Shown: piece after piece, positions 56,245-64,000 of the stretch | How positions within the stretch are numbered: position 1 is the stretch's first letter | Layout: each line of letters begins with the position of its first letter | Assembly: GCF_024498195.1 (NCBI RefSeq) | Contig: NZ_CP101824.1 | Span: forward strand, 3,720,001-3,784,000 | Length of the DNA: 64,000 nucleotides | From: Halovivax cerinus | Lineage (GTDB): Archaea; Halobacteriota; Halobacteria; Halobacteriales; Natrialbaceae | Direction: 5' to 3' | The notes under the pieces: generated by a model | The model's input: only the letters and a program-made list of their open reading frames with translations | Told to the model about the DNA's origin: nothing | Database searches by the model: none | Program-made: the position numbers and the translations under genes

Positions 56245-56600
56245 GTCCCGATCGGAGAGACGGAACGCCGATCGCGTCGGCACCGATCGCAGTCGTGCAC
56301 AGAACGAGACCGTCCGTCCACAGTCGATCGAGGGACCAGTATCCGAGCGCGAGCGATACCGTCCCGACCCCACCATCCCACACGCTGTAGGTTCTATCGT
56401 TCGGAGCGTGTCCTTCTGAAGGGGTGTACCACGAATCGTATTCGTAGTACCCGACGAAAAGAGAGTGGGACAGGACAGTCGAGAATCGCACCAGCGAACG
56501 CGAGAGGGTCCAACGGTGAACTCCGATCGAGTTCCGGCGAATCGGCAATCCATTCACTCGTCACGGGGTAGCAGGTCACACGACGAACGTCATAGATTTC
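56245..56600. other. Gene-free region with an inverted repeat
   Basis: About 350 bases between two minus-strand genes. Frames of ~105-114 codons exist on both strands but have no family resemblance and, on one strand, high arginine, so I do not call them. A dyad lies at 56426-56450: arms GTACCACGAAT and ATTCGTAGTAC match at ten of eleven positions around a three-base centre. The region is locally AT-richer than its neighbours (56380-56470). Confidence 0.5.
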
Positions 56601-57665
56601 TCATACGTCCCGATCGACGACGAACTCCGCGAAGGAGCGCAACTGCTCGGCCGCGTGCGAATCGATGTCCAGCGCATCGACGTGAGCGAGTGCTTCGTCT
56701 GACAGTTCTCGCGCCCGTTCCCTCGCGTACTCGATGCCACCCGATTCCTCGATGATCCGCAGCGCGTCGGCGATCTCGTCGTCGGTGTTCTCCTCGGCGG
56801 CGACGATGTCGGCGAGTCGCTCTGCGTCCGCAGGATCGCTCTCCTCGATCGCGTGGAGGACGAGGAGCGTCTTCTTTCCCTCCCGGATATCGTTCCCGAA
56901 GGCCTTGCCGAAGTCGCCGGCGCGACCCAGCGAGTTTTCGACGTCCAGGACGTCGTCGCCGATCTGGAAGGCGACGGCGACCGTCTCCGCGTAGGCGGCG
57001 GCGTGGCGCTCGACGGTTTCCGATTGACCCGTGACGATGGCCGCCAGGCGGGCGACGATGCGGCCGAGACAGCCCGTCTTGCACGCGCACATCTCCAGGT
57101 ACTGCTCCCGGGTAGCCCGAACCTCGCGCTCGTTGTGCCAGCAGATGTCCATCCCCTGGCCGAGGTGCGTGCGGTTGAGCTCGTACATGAGCATCTCGTA
57201 GGCCGACAGCCGGCGGTCCGGCGGAAGGTCGGCGGGGTTGTTGGTGATGATCTTCAACGGGATGAAGTACATCGCGTTCCCCGCGTTGAGCGCGACGTCC
57301 TGCCCGAAGCGGTGGTGCAATGCCGGCTCGCTCCGACGCGTCTCCGCTTCGTCCTCGACGTCGTCGACGATGATCGTCCCGTTGTGGAGGATCTCGGGGA
57401 TCGTCGCGTACGGGAGGTAGTCCTCGGGATCCTCGCCGAAGGCTTCGACGAACACCAGAAAGAGGACGGCTCGCCACCGTTTTCCCCCGCGGTCGAGGAG
57501 GTCCCAGATCGGATCGGCGAGCGCGCGCTGGATCCCCTCGGGATCGTACTCGAACGTCGGCTCGCCGAAGAACGACTCGAGGTAGGCCGAATCGACCCGC
57601 CGCGGTAAGATTTCCGCGATAGCGTCGTCGATAGCCGGGCGCCACTCGGCAAGCGTCTCCTGCAT
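56601..57665 (-). CDS. idsA: Polyprenyl (geranylgeranyl-type) diphosphate synthase
   Basis: Trans-prenyltransferase that elongates isoprenoid chains for archaeal lipids. The first aspartate motif is DDVED at 101-105 (followed by ETRR), the second GDDVLD at 236-241, and the FQ-type motif AFQIGDD precedes it. At 354 residues it is typical. Chain length (C15, C20 or C25) depends on residues before DDVED, which are not bulky aromatics, favouring C20 or longer; this is an inference. The 5' leader contains a hairpin. Linked to mvaD 2.7 kb downstream. Confidence 0.92.
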   Translation of the reverse strand: MQETLAEWRPAIDDAIAEILPRRVDSAYLESFFGEPTFEYDPEGIQRALADPIWDLLDRGGKRWRAVLFLVFVEAFGEDPEDYLPYATIPEILHNGTIIVDDVEDEAETRRSEPALHHRFGQDVALNAGNAMYFIPLKIITNNPADLPPDRRLSAYEMLMYELNRTHLGQGMDICWHNEREVRATREQYLEMCACKTGCLGRIVARLAAIVTGQSETVERHAAAYAETVAVAFQIGDDVLDVENSLGRAGDFGKAFGNDIREGKKTLLVLHAIEESDPADAERLADIVAAEENTDDEIADALRIIEESGGIEYARERARELSDEALAHVDALDIDSHAAEQLRSFAEFVVDRDV

Positions 57666-57671
57666 ACCCCT

Positions 57672-57686
57672 CCGGTCACAGACCGG
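57672..57686. promoter_or_regulatory. Small inverted repeat in the idsA leader
   Basis: CCGGTC-ACA-GACCGG, six-base perfect arms around a three-base centre, lies 7-21 bases before the idsA ATG and between it and the AT-rich AAGCTTTTTC element. It could be an operator or a leader hairpin limiting translation. Confidence 0.45.
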
Positions 57687-57854
57687 CGTGAAAAAGCTTC
57701 AGTTCCCGCCACGAGCGTGTCGATTCGGTGACGAACGGTCGAATCGGATCGACGGCCGACGGCGCTGCCGGTCCAGAACACACGCTCGACGGAGCGTCCA
57801 CTGACTACGGCCGAGGTGAAACGAAACCGGGCACTCGCGCTGGAAGGGCGCCGC

Positions 57855-58091
57855 TCATCCGTTCTCGGGCGCCTCGTCCCGATGGTACTCGGTGTTCCCC
57901 CGTTCGAGCGCGTCGGTCTCTCGGTCCTTCGGCGCGTTCTCGACGTTCTGCCGGCATCGTTCGTCGCACCGGCGCTCCCTCGCTTCCGACTGTTCGGCCC
58001 GTAGTTCGTCGTTCTCGTCAGGGATATCCTCGTCCGAATCAGCTTCGACCGGGGGCTCGTCGAGACCGTGTTCGTACGTCTCGTCGACCAT
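57855..58091 (-). CDS. Small acidic hydrophilic protein (78 aa)
   Basis: A 78-residue, strongly charged protein (MVDETYEHGLDEPPVEADSD start; many D, E and R) with two cysteines in ERRCDERCRQN. The high acidic content fits a real haloarchaeal protein and is unlike shadow frames. A CxxxC-type pair hints at metal or redox binding, but no family is recognised. It lies between nth and idsA on the same strand. Confidence 0.55.
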   Translation of the reverse strand: MVDETYEHGLDEPPVEADSDEDIPDENDELRAEQSEARERRCDERCRQNVENAPKDRETDALERGNTEYHRDEAPENG

Positions 58092-58263
58092 GTGACTCAC
58101 CGGCGCGGGCTACTGCCGTCGCGTGAAACGGACGTGGGCCTGGGCGTGCGGGGCCATCGGCGAGAGCGGGCGAAGCGCCGTTTTGCGTAGGGTACTCGAA
58201 GCGACCGACAGTGAGTGCTTTTGACACACTTCCCGATCGTACCCCCCCGGACGGCCGACCGGG

Positions 58264-58950
58264 TCAGTCCCACCGATCACCCGACGCGAGGTCGATCTCG
58301 CCGTCGCCCTTCTCCGACGGGCAAACGTCGGCCAGCACGCACGCGCTGCAGTCCGGGTTGCGCGCCGTACACACAGCGCGCCCGTGATCGATGAGCAAGT
58401 GTGTGAACTGTACCCAGTAGCCTTCGGGGACGATGTCGAGCAGGTCCTGTTCGATCGCCTCCGGACGCTCTTCTGTCGTGATCCCCAGTCTGCGGGTCAA
58501 CCGCTGGACGTGCGTGTCGACGACGATTCCCTCCACGACGTCGTGGCCGTGCTGGAGGACGACGTTCGCCGTCTTGCGCCCGACGCCCGGCAAGTCGGTC
58601 AGGTCGTCCATCGTGTCGGGCACCTCGCCGTCGTGTTCCTCGACGATGATCTCGCAGGCCTCACGGATGTACGACGCCTTGTTGTTGTAGAAGTTGATCG
58701 AAGAGAGGGCCTCGGCGAGTTCCTCCTGCGGGGCGTTCGCGTAGTCGTGAGCCGACCGGTAGGTCTCGAAGAGGTGCTCCGTCTCGGCGTTGACGCGCGC
58801 GTCCGTACACTGCGCCGAGAGGATCACCGCGATCAGCAACTCGAGCCTGTTCGAGTACCGAAGCGAGATCGTCGAATCGGGATACTCCGTCTCCAGGCGC
58901 TCGATCACCGTCTCCGCCTGTTCGGCCGGATCCGTGTGCGGGTCACCCAT
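58264..58950 (-). CDS. nth: Endonuclease III (DNA glycosylase/AP lyase)
   Basis: Base-excision repair enzyme removing oxidised pyrimidines. The 228-residue protein has the helix-hairpin-helix LPGVGRKTANVV with catalytic Lys126, the aspartate Asp145 in VVDTHVQR, and the [4Fe-4S] loop C194-x6-C201-x2-C204-x5-C210. Start 58950 removes a non-conserved upstream stretch. Everything required for activity is present. Confidence 0.96.
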   Translation of the reverse strand: MGDPHTDPAEQAETVIERLETEYPDSTISLRYSNRLELLIAVILSAQCTDARVNAETEHLFETYRSAHDYANAPQEELAEALSSINFYNNKASYIREACEIIVEEHDGEVPDTMDDLTDLPGVGRKTANVVLQHGHDVVEGIVVDTHVQRLTRRLGITTEERPEAIEQDLLDIVPEGYWVQFTHLLIDHGRAVCTARNPDCSACVLADVCPSEKGDGEIDLASGDRWD

Positions 58951-59245
58951 CGACGCACCCTTTCGACAGCAGCCATTTGAGGAATTCGGTTGCCCAGACC
59001 GCACTCGGTTTCGCCAGACGGCGTGTTCGATACCGATACCGGAGTATTGTACAATCAAAATCTAAATAAATTGTTCGAACTGACACACACGCTTATTGTA
59101 TTCGAGTACACTGTGCCAGCAACGACACAGTGGGGCCGTCCGCACCGACGCGACGACCGGTCGTCCGCGTCGAGCGAGAGACGGGCGGATACAGGCGATC
59201 GCACGCAACCGCGATCGTCACGACACCGACAGTGGTGAGAACGCA

Positions 59246-60196
59246 ATGACAGTGACAAACGGACGGCAGGATCGCCGTGACGACGGATCCGATGGCACCG
59301 CAGATCTCCTCGACGAGCTGCTCGAATCACTCAGGGCGGATCAGGGCGGCGCCCGAACCCAGGCGCTCACCCGCGCGCTCGGTCAGGATCCGGCCGCGAG
59401 CGACGGCACCTCCCAGGGCGCACCAGCGGACGTAACTCGGCGCGTCGAGTCCCTCGAGTCGTCGGTCGAACGGCTCGAGCGGGCTCTCGACCAGGCCGAC
59501 GTCGAGCACGGGGAGACGCCGAGCGATCTGCGACGCGATCTCGAGTCCGTGGCCGACGACCTCCGGACCCTCGAAGCGACAGTGTCCGAACTCGAAACCA
59601 CTGCGGAAGGGATCGGATCGGACGGTGATGGCGATACCGTCGAGGTGAGCGACGAGCGCGTGGCCACGCTCGAGCGACGGCAGGAAACCGTGGAGGAGTC
59701 GATCGACCAACTCCGCGCCGACCTGGGGACGGTTCGAGAGCGAAGCGGCGCCGGGGAGACCACGGAGGCGGCCGACGAACCCGCCGAGTCGGCGACCAGT
59801 TCCGACCTGGCGGGTCGGATCGATCACGTAGAGCGGATACTCGATACGCGCACTTCGGCGCTCGCGTCGAAAGTCGCACGGATCGAGCGGCTCGAATCCC
59901 GCGTCGACGACCTCGAGACCGGGATCGACGACCGAGCCGCGGCTCTCGAGACCGAGATCGACGACGTCGCGGAGACGCTCGAGGAGGCGGCCACGATCCT
60001 CCAGTCCGAAACGCGGGACGAACTCGAACGCGTCGAGTCGACACTCGAGTCGCGCCTCGACGCGCTCGAAGCGGAGTTCCAGGCGGCAGTCGAGGCGCTG
60101 GAAGACGACATCGACACCCTCGAGTGGCACGCCGTGGACATGATCCAGTGGCGCAAGTCCTACGAGGACGAACGCCAACCGACCGACGCCTCGTAG
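59246..60196 (+). CDS. Coiled-coil protein
   Basis: A 316-residue soluble protein made almost entirely of predicted coiled coil (RVESLESSVERLERALDQ; RIERLESRVDDLETGID; TLESRLDALEAEFQAAVEAL), with an acidic linker at ~165-200 and a more ordered end, HAVDMIQWRKSYEDERQ. No enzyme motif. It may be a structural or scaffold protein. The 295-base region before it is AT-rich (59040-59100) and has a dyad CACTGTG/CACAGTG at 59109-59132. ATG 59246 is chosen because the longer frame begins with a TTG and is arginine-rich. Confidence 0.72.
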   Translation: MTVTNGRQDRRDDGSDGTADLLDELLESLRADQGGARTQALTRALGQDPAASDGTSQGAPADVTRRVESLESSVERLERALDQADVEHGETPSDLRRDLESVADDLRTLEATVSELETTAEGIGSDGDGDTVEVSDERVATLERRQETVEESIDQLRADLGTVRERSGAGETTEAADEPAESATSSDLAGRIDHVERILDTRTSALASKVARIERLESRVDDLETGIDDRAAALETEIDDVAETLEEAATILQSETRDELERVESTLESRLDALEAEFQAAVEALEDDIDTLEWHAVDMIQWRKSYEDERQPTDAS

Positions 60197-60333
60197 TCCG
60201 CGACGGGACCCTCGCCGCGCAGACTCACACCGACGAGGGTTCAGTCGCAACCGGATCGCACAGTGACAGCGCCGGTCCCAGACGTGTGGGTCGAGCCGTG
60301 ACCTTTATGCGACCGTCACCCTCCTGTCACGGT

Positions 60334-61320
60334 ATGAAAGCGACGGCAATGGCGCATCCCATCCAGGGACTCGTCAAGTATCACGGGCTCCGAGACGACC
60401 TGGAGCGCTATCCCTACCACGACAGCATCAGCGTCTGTACCGCGCCGAGCCACACGCGCACGACCGTCGAGTTCTCGATGGACTACGACGACGACACCTA
60501 CGTCGTCGACGGCGAGGAACTCGAAGGCGCCGGCTTCGACCGTCTCGAACGAGTAGTCGAGAAGGCCCGCGGCATGTCCGACGCCGCCCACACGGTCTAT
60601 CCCTGTCGGATCGAGTCCGAGAACAGCTTTCCCTCGAACGTCGGCCTCGGCTCCTCGTCCTCGGGCTTCGCCGCCGCCGCGATGGCGCTCGCCGAGGCGG
60701 CCGAACTCGACGCCTCCCGCGCCGAAATTTCGACCATCGCCCGCGTCGGCTCCTCCTCGGCCGCCCGCTCGGTCACCGGCGCCTTCTCCATCCTCACACA
60801 GGGACTCACCGACGAGGACTGCTACGCTCGCCGGCTCCAGACCTCCTTGCACGAGGACCTTCGCACCGTCGTCGCACTCGTCCCGTACCACAAGGACACC
60901 GACGACGCCCACAAAGAGGCAGCCGACAGTCACATGTTCGACGCGCGCCGCGCCCACGTCCAGGACCAGCTCGCCGAGATGAAGGCCGCCCTCCGCGAGG
61001 ACGACTTCGAGCGCACGTTCGAACTCGCCGAGAAGGACTCGCTTAGCCTCGCCGCCACCACCATGACCGGTCCCGAGGGCTGGGTCTACTGGCAACCCGC
61101 CACCCTCGCCGTCTTCAACAAAGTCCGCGAACTCCGCACCGAGGAGGACATCCCCGTCTACTTCTCGACCGACACCGGCGCGAGTGTCTACGTCAACACC
61201 ACCGAGGAACACGTCGATCGCGTCGAAGAGGCCGTCTCAGACACCGGCGTCTCGACGACCACCTGGAGCGTCGGCGGCCCCGCCACGCTCTTAGAAGACG
61301 AAGACGACCACCTGTTCTAG
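60334..61320 (+). CDS. mvaD: Phosphomevalonate decarboxylase (haloarchaeal mevalonate pathway)
   Basis: GHMP-superfamily decarboxylase, 328 residues. Its start, MKATAMAHPIQGLVKYHGLR, and the segment ENSFPSNVGLGSSSSGFAAAA are those of the haloarchaeal phosphomevalonate decarboxylase, which makes isopentenyl phosphate from mevalonate 5-phosphate, the step before isopentenyl phosphate kinase. GSSSAARSVTGAF and the C-terminal YFSTDTGASVYVNT are also present. ATG 60334 follows a CTTTATG box by about 30 bases. Upstream of the prenyl synthase step encoded nearby. Confidence 0.9.
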   Translation: MKATAMAHPIQGLVKYHGLRDDLERYPYHDSISVCTAPSHTRTTVEFSMDYDDDTYVVDGEELEGAGFDRLERVVEKARGMSDAAHTVYPCRIESENSFPSNVGLGSSSSGFAAAAMALAEAAELDASRAEISTIARVGSSSAARSVTGAFSILTQGLTDEDCYARRLQTSLHEDLRTVVALVPYHKDTDDAHKEAADSHMFDARRAHVQDQLAEMKAALREDDFERTFELAEKDSLSLAATTMTGPEGWVYWQPATLAVFNKVRELRTEEDIPVYFSTDTGASVYVNTTEEHVDRVEEAVSDTGVSTTTWSVGGPATLLEDEDDHLF

Positions 61321-61343
61321 AACCGAACTTTTGCGCTGTCGTT

Positions 61344-61693
61344 CGAGAGAGCGAAGCTCTCTCGTGACTGAGCGAATCGGAGATTCGCGAGGTCCGCGAG
61401 ACCTTCGGTCTCGCTTGATGACGAAAGGCGCGAAGCGCCTTTCGAACCACGGGCCGACTGCGTCGGCCCTCGGCAAAATCTTCAAAAGAGCGCGAGCGCT
61501 CTTTTGGACATCGTGAGATCTTCGATCCCGCTCAGCTTCGATGAAAAGAACTCCTCCCTCCCCGCCAGCCGCGCTTCGCGCGGCTTCTCGGTCGGTCGTC
61601 GGCCCGCTCGCTCCCTTCAGTCGCTCGCGGTACAATTCCAATTGACACCAGCCGTTCCCCGTTGGCGCGCGGATCGCTCCGCGACCGCGCGCC
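61344..61693. repeat. Array of short perfect hairpins
   Basis: At least eight inverted repeats with perfect stems: 61344-61364 (9 bp, loop GAA), 61372-61388 (7 bp, GGA), 61396-61414 (8 bp, TTC), 61422-61444 (10 bp, GAA), 61451-61469 (8 bp, TGC), 61484-61505 (10 bp), 61567-61585 (8 bp, TTC) and 61664-61693 (13 bp with one bulged base, loop TCC). Minor ones lie at 61517-61527 and 61705-61715. Most loops are three bases and four of the eight are GAA/TTC. The whole 61321-61887 gap holds no supported gene. Confidence 0.85.
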
Positions 61694-61887
61694 AGGCCAC
61701 CGCCTCCGGAACGGAAGCACCGATGGCCGTTCGTGAATCCTGTCGTGATTCCATCCCTCGAGTGATGTCCGTCGGTTGGGCTCCCCGGCAGCCGCCTCCG
61801 TCGAACCAATCAGCCCGTTGTCGGTATCGGCAGCCATAAGATCCAGTACCACGAACGATGATTCACAGAACGTCCCCGCTAATACCA

Positions 61888-62577
61888 ATGAACCCCTTCA
61901 ACAATACGCTCGACTGGAGTTTTCGCGGGAAGTACGTCCGCGTCCACGGGACGAACCGCGTCTACGAGGGGTGGGTCGATCGGATCCACCACAAGCGATC
62001 GAGCGTGGTACTCCACGACGCGACCGACGTCACCGGCGAGGAGGCTCGTGCGATCGGGTCGGTCTACATCCGCGTCGTGGAGACGATCGAGGTTCTCTCG
62101 CCGTCGAAGGTCATCGAACTCGTCCCGGTCGAAGAGATCGAAGCGTCCCCCGATCACGACTTCGACTTCGAGGCGTCGGACCGGGACATGCGAGCCGCCT
62201 ATCGTGACCGGTTCACCGGCGGATATCCCGTCGTTCGTCCGATCGACGACCCCGATCGAGCGTCCTACGAGTTGCTAAACGGGCACAAGCGGATCGAAGC
62301 GTGTCGCCGCGTCGGACTCGATTCGCACCCGGTCGAGATCGTCGAGGTGACCGACGAGGAGGCCAGAGAGCTGTTCGAACTCGCCCATCGCGAACAGACG
62401 GCCTGCGAGGACACCGAGTCGTCTGTCCGGACCGATCCCGGGGCATCCGACGAGTGCGACCTCGCCAACGAGACCGGCGCGAACGACGACTCCACCGGAG
62501 ACCCGGACACGGACGACGAAACGAACGACGGCCGAGACGACGGACGGACGACCCTCGAACACACCGACGGGGGCTGA
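61888..62577 (+). CDS. ParB-like nucleotide-binding fold protein with acidic tail
   Basis: A 229-residue protein. Residues 1-80 form an uncharacterised beta-rich domain (SFRGKYVRVHGTNRVYEGWVD). Residues ~80-165 have a ParB-fold region with the nucleotide motif NGHKRIEACRRVG (131-143). Residues ~170-229 are a disordered acidic tail. No HTH. It parallels the CBS/ParB gene at 46.5 kb in lacking a DNA-binding domain. ATG 61888 is taken; 61858 is an in-frame alternative 22 bases after a CATAAG box. Confidence 0.7.
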   Translation: MNPFNNTLDWSFRGKYVRVHGTNRVYEGWVDRIHHKRSSVVLHDATDVTGEEARAIGSVYIRVVETIEVLSPSKVIELVPVEEIEASPDHDFDFEASDRDMRAAYRDRFTGGYPVVRPIDDPDRASYELLNGHKRIEACRRVGLDSHPVEIVEVTDEEARELFELAHREQTACEDTESSVRTDPGASDECDLANETGANDDSTGDPDTDDETNDGRDDGRTTLEHTDGG

Positions 62578-62690
62578 TCGGAACACACCGACAGGCACCG
62601 AGACCGGACGGAACGGCGTCGAGACCGATCGGCGACAGGTACGAGCACCGCCGTGTCCCCCGGTTCCGAACCAGCATCACCCCGTCGCAC

Positions 62691-62876
62691 TCACCGCCAC
62701 TGAGCGTTCGCGAGGCAGTAGAGAATCGCGATCCACCCGACCACGAGGCCGGCAATCACGACGAGGAAGTCGGCCAGGCACGTCTCGAAGACCACGCAGT
62801 AGCCGATCCCGATCGTCAGTAAGACGAGCGAGACCAGGATCAACAGGTGACACCGTCGCTCGGCCGCGGGTTCCAT
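62691..62876 (-). CDS. Small two-helix membrane protein (61 aa)
   Basis: A 61-residue protein with two hydrophobic helices (LLILVSLVLLTIGIGYCVVF and FLVVIAGLVVGWIAILYCLA). ATG 62876 is chosen because a TATATA box (62902-62909, minus strand) lies about 30 bases upstream; the longer frame adds 115 basic residues. Three cysteines sit in or near the helices. Function unknown. Confidence 0.65.
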   Translation of the reverse strand: MEPAAERRCHLLILVSLVLLTIGIGYCVVFETCLADFLVVIAGLVVGWIAILYCLANAQWR

Positions 62877-63051
62877 GGACCGGTCCACCACGATCGAGCG
62901 CTTATATCCTCGTGTCGGATCGGATGACCGACATCGGTTCGTACGGTTTCGGTGGCGCCGCGGACGCCCGCGGGAACCACCTCGAACTGATGGACGCCCC
63001 CGCAGCGTGAACGCGGCTAACGCTATTGTCGTGGGGACCGTCCGTCGACGT

Positions 63052-64000
63052 ATGCACGTCGCGGTCCTCGGTGCGGGATACGCCGGCCTCGCGGTCGCCA
63101 GACGGCTCGAACACCTCCTGCCGACTGCGTGTGAGGTGACGATCGTCGCGGACTCGCCCGACCATATCGTCCGACACGAGCTCCACCGGGTGATCCGCCG
63201 ACCCACGGTCGCGAACGACATCGCGGTGTCGCTGCCATCGGTGTTGGATCGAGCGCGGGTTCGCGTCTCGACGGTCGAACGGGTCGACCGCGAGCAACGG
63301 GTCGTCCACCTCTCGAGGGGGTCGCTCGAGTACGACTACTGCGTGATCTGTCTGGGGACGGAGACGGCGTTTCACGGCCTCGACGACGTCCGCGAACGGG
63401 CGACGCCGCTGAAACGATTCTCCCACGCGTTCGTCATCCGGCGGGACGTTCTCGAGACGATCGATTCGACGACGGGAGCCGTCCGCGTCGTCGTCTGCGG
63501 TGCCGGACTGTCCGGAGTTCAGGTCGCCGGTGAACTCACAGCCCTCGCGGCGGAACGGGGTGTGGACGATCGGGTGGCCGTCACCCTCCTCGAACAGCGC
63601 GATCGCGTCGCTCCGGGGTTCCCCGAACCCTTCGGAGACGCCATCGAACGCGCCCTCACCGACGCCGGCGTCGACGTCGTGACGGGAACGAGGGTGACGG
63701 GAGCCGACGAGGCGTCGCTTCGGGTCTCAGGAACTGACGAGGCGTCGGTGACGGTCTCGGGAGACGACGCCGTTCGGTTCGATCAACTCGTCTGGACGGG
63801 CGGTATCCGCGGCCCCGACGCACTCGACGGCGACCGCACACCCGTCGGTCCCGACTTGCGACTCGACGCACACGCCTTCGGGTGTGGCGACGCCGTGACC
63901 GTGACGGACGCGAACGGAGCGACCGTCCCCGCGAGCGCGCAGTCGGCCCGCCGCGAGGCACGGGTCGCTGCAGCGAACGTTGCAACCCTCGTGGAACGAG
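63052..64000 (+). CDS. NAD(P)/FAD-dependent oxidoreductase, type II NADH dehydrogenase-like (truncated by window end)
   Basis: The frame opens at ATG 63052 and is still open at the window end, 316 codons in. FAD-binding motif VLGAGYAGLAVARRLE is at residues 4-19, the NAD(P)-binding motif VVCGAGLSGVQVAGEL follows at ~148, and GCGDAVTVTDANG is the second FAD segment. This matches alternative NADH:quinone reductases or sulfide:quinone reductase-like proteins. It could supply an NADH route to quinones for a cell whose complex I lacks the NADH module. Confidence 0.85.
   Translation, partial: MHVAVLGAGYAGLAVARRLEHLLPTACEVTIVADSPDHIVRHELHRVIRRPTVANDIAVSLPSVLDRARVRVSTVERVDREQRVVHLSRGSLEYDYCVICLGTETAFHGLDDVRERATPLKRFSHAFVIRRDVLETIDSTTGAVRVVVCGAGLSGVQVAGELTALAAERGVDDRVAVTLLEQRDRVAPGFPEPFGDAIERALTDAGVDVVTGTRVTGADEASLRVSGTDEASVTVSGDDAVRFDQLVWTGGIRGPDALDGDRTPVGPDLRLDAHAFGCGDAVTVTDANGATVPASAQSARREARVAAANVATLVER

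Noticed and set aside
56240-56557. 105-codon minus-strand frame in the gap before the 97-aa gene
   Set aside because: Tryptophan/tyrosine-rich with no recognisable fold, and its end overlaps the palindrome region; might be a decayed gene but not supportable.
61331-61516. Frame of 61 codons through the hairpin array
   Set aside because: Its sequence is dictated by the inverted repeats, with basic composition and no halophilic bias.
61344-61693. CRISPR array
   Set aside because: The stems differ from each other and there is no constant repeat with equal spacers; no cas genes are present.

Overview
The window is a GC-rich chromosome segment from a halophilic archaeon (class Halobacteria). The evidence is the strongly acidic proteins, many genes whose TATA-like box lies 25-30 bases before the start codon (leaderless mRNAs), and diagnostic families: a HalOD1 protein, a HisKA_7TM-type kinase, kinases with an LRHN H-box, a complex I cluster without NuoEFG, archaeal phosphomevalonate decarboxylase, the CTP-type FAD synthase and two-subunit pyruvate:ferredoxin oxidoreductase. 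The genus cannot be fixed from sequence reading alone. Almost everything is core metabolism. I see no insertion sequence, integrase, CRISPR array, rRNA or tRNA.

Layout. 0.2-7.7 kb: chorismate synthase, a membrane histidine kinase, porAB and an Lrp/AsnC regulator overlapping a NosL-like lipoprotein. 7.7-14.2 kb: a secreted phospholipase-D-fold protein, then a minus-strand run of DUF63, PfkB kinase, HalOD1 and K+ channel genes. 14.4-20 kb: deoC, PEP carboxylase and an S1-DHH phosphoesterase bracketed by two tandem-repeat sets. 20-24.8 kb: a PAS kinase, a JAMM protease overlapping ribL, an aminotransferase and ribH. 24.9-31.1 kb: a five-gene minus-strand dipeptide ABC importer operon. 31.4-33.8 kb: purK, a small membrane protein and purE.

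34.1-44.6 kb: an eleven-gene complex I operon (A, B, CD, H, I, J1, J2, K, L, M, N), nearly all genes overlapping by 1-4 bases. 44.7-47.3 kb: a TrkA-N/DHH fusion and a CBS/ParB-like fusion. 47.3-50.4 kb: a zinc-ribbon HTH regulator divergent from an ABC-2 exporter across an operator-like dyad. 50.4-56.2 kb: methylmalonyl-CoA mutase large subunit, MOSC protein, a methyltransferase and acetyl-CoA synthetase. 56.6-64 kb: isoprenoid genes (prenyl diphosphate synthase, phosphomevalonate decarboxylase), endonuclease III, a coiled-coil protein, a dense array of DNA hairpins, a second ParB-like protein and a type II NADH dehydrogenase-like flavoprotein cut by the window end.

Functionally, porAB, acetyl-CoA synthetase, PEP carboxylase and the mutase feed central carbon metabolism. 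Complex I lacking the NADH module is expected to pass electrons to the quinone pool from a non-NADH donor, and the terminal flavoprotein could be the separate NADH route. RibH and RibL supply flavins; MvaD and the prenyl synthase supply archaeal lipids.

No clear-cut new defence or metabolic system is present. The least explained signals are non-coding: the hairpin array at 61.34-61.69 kb, a triplicated promoter-like repeat at 19.87 kb, palindromes over promoters at 48.32 and 56.23 kb, and a 13-base motif shared by the purK and nuoA promoters. Two ParB-fold proteins are the least understood products.
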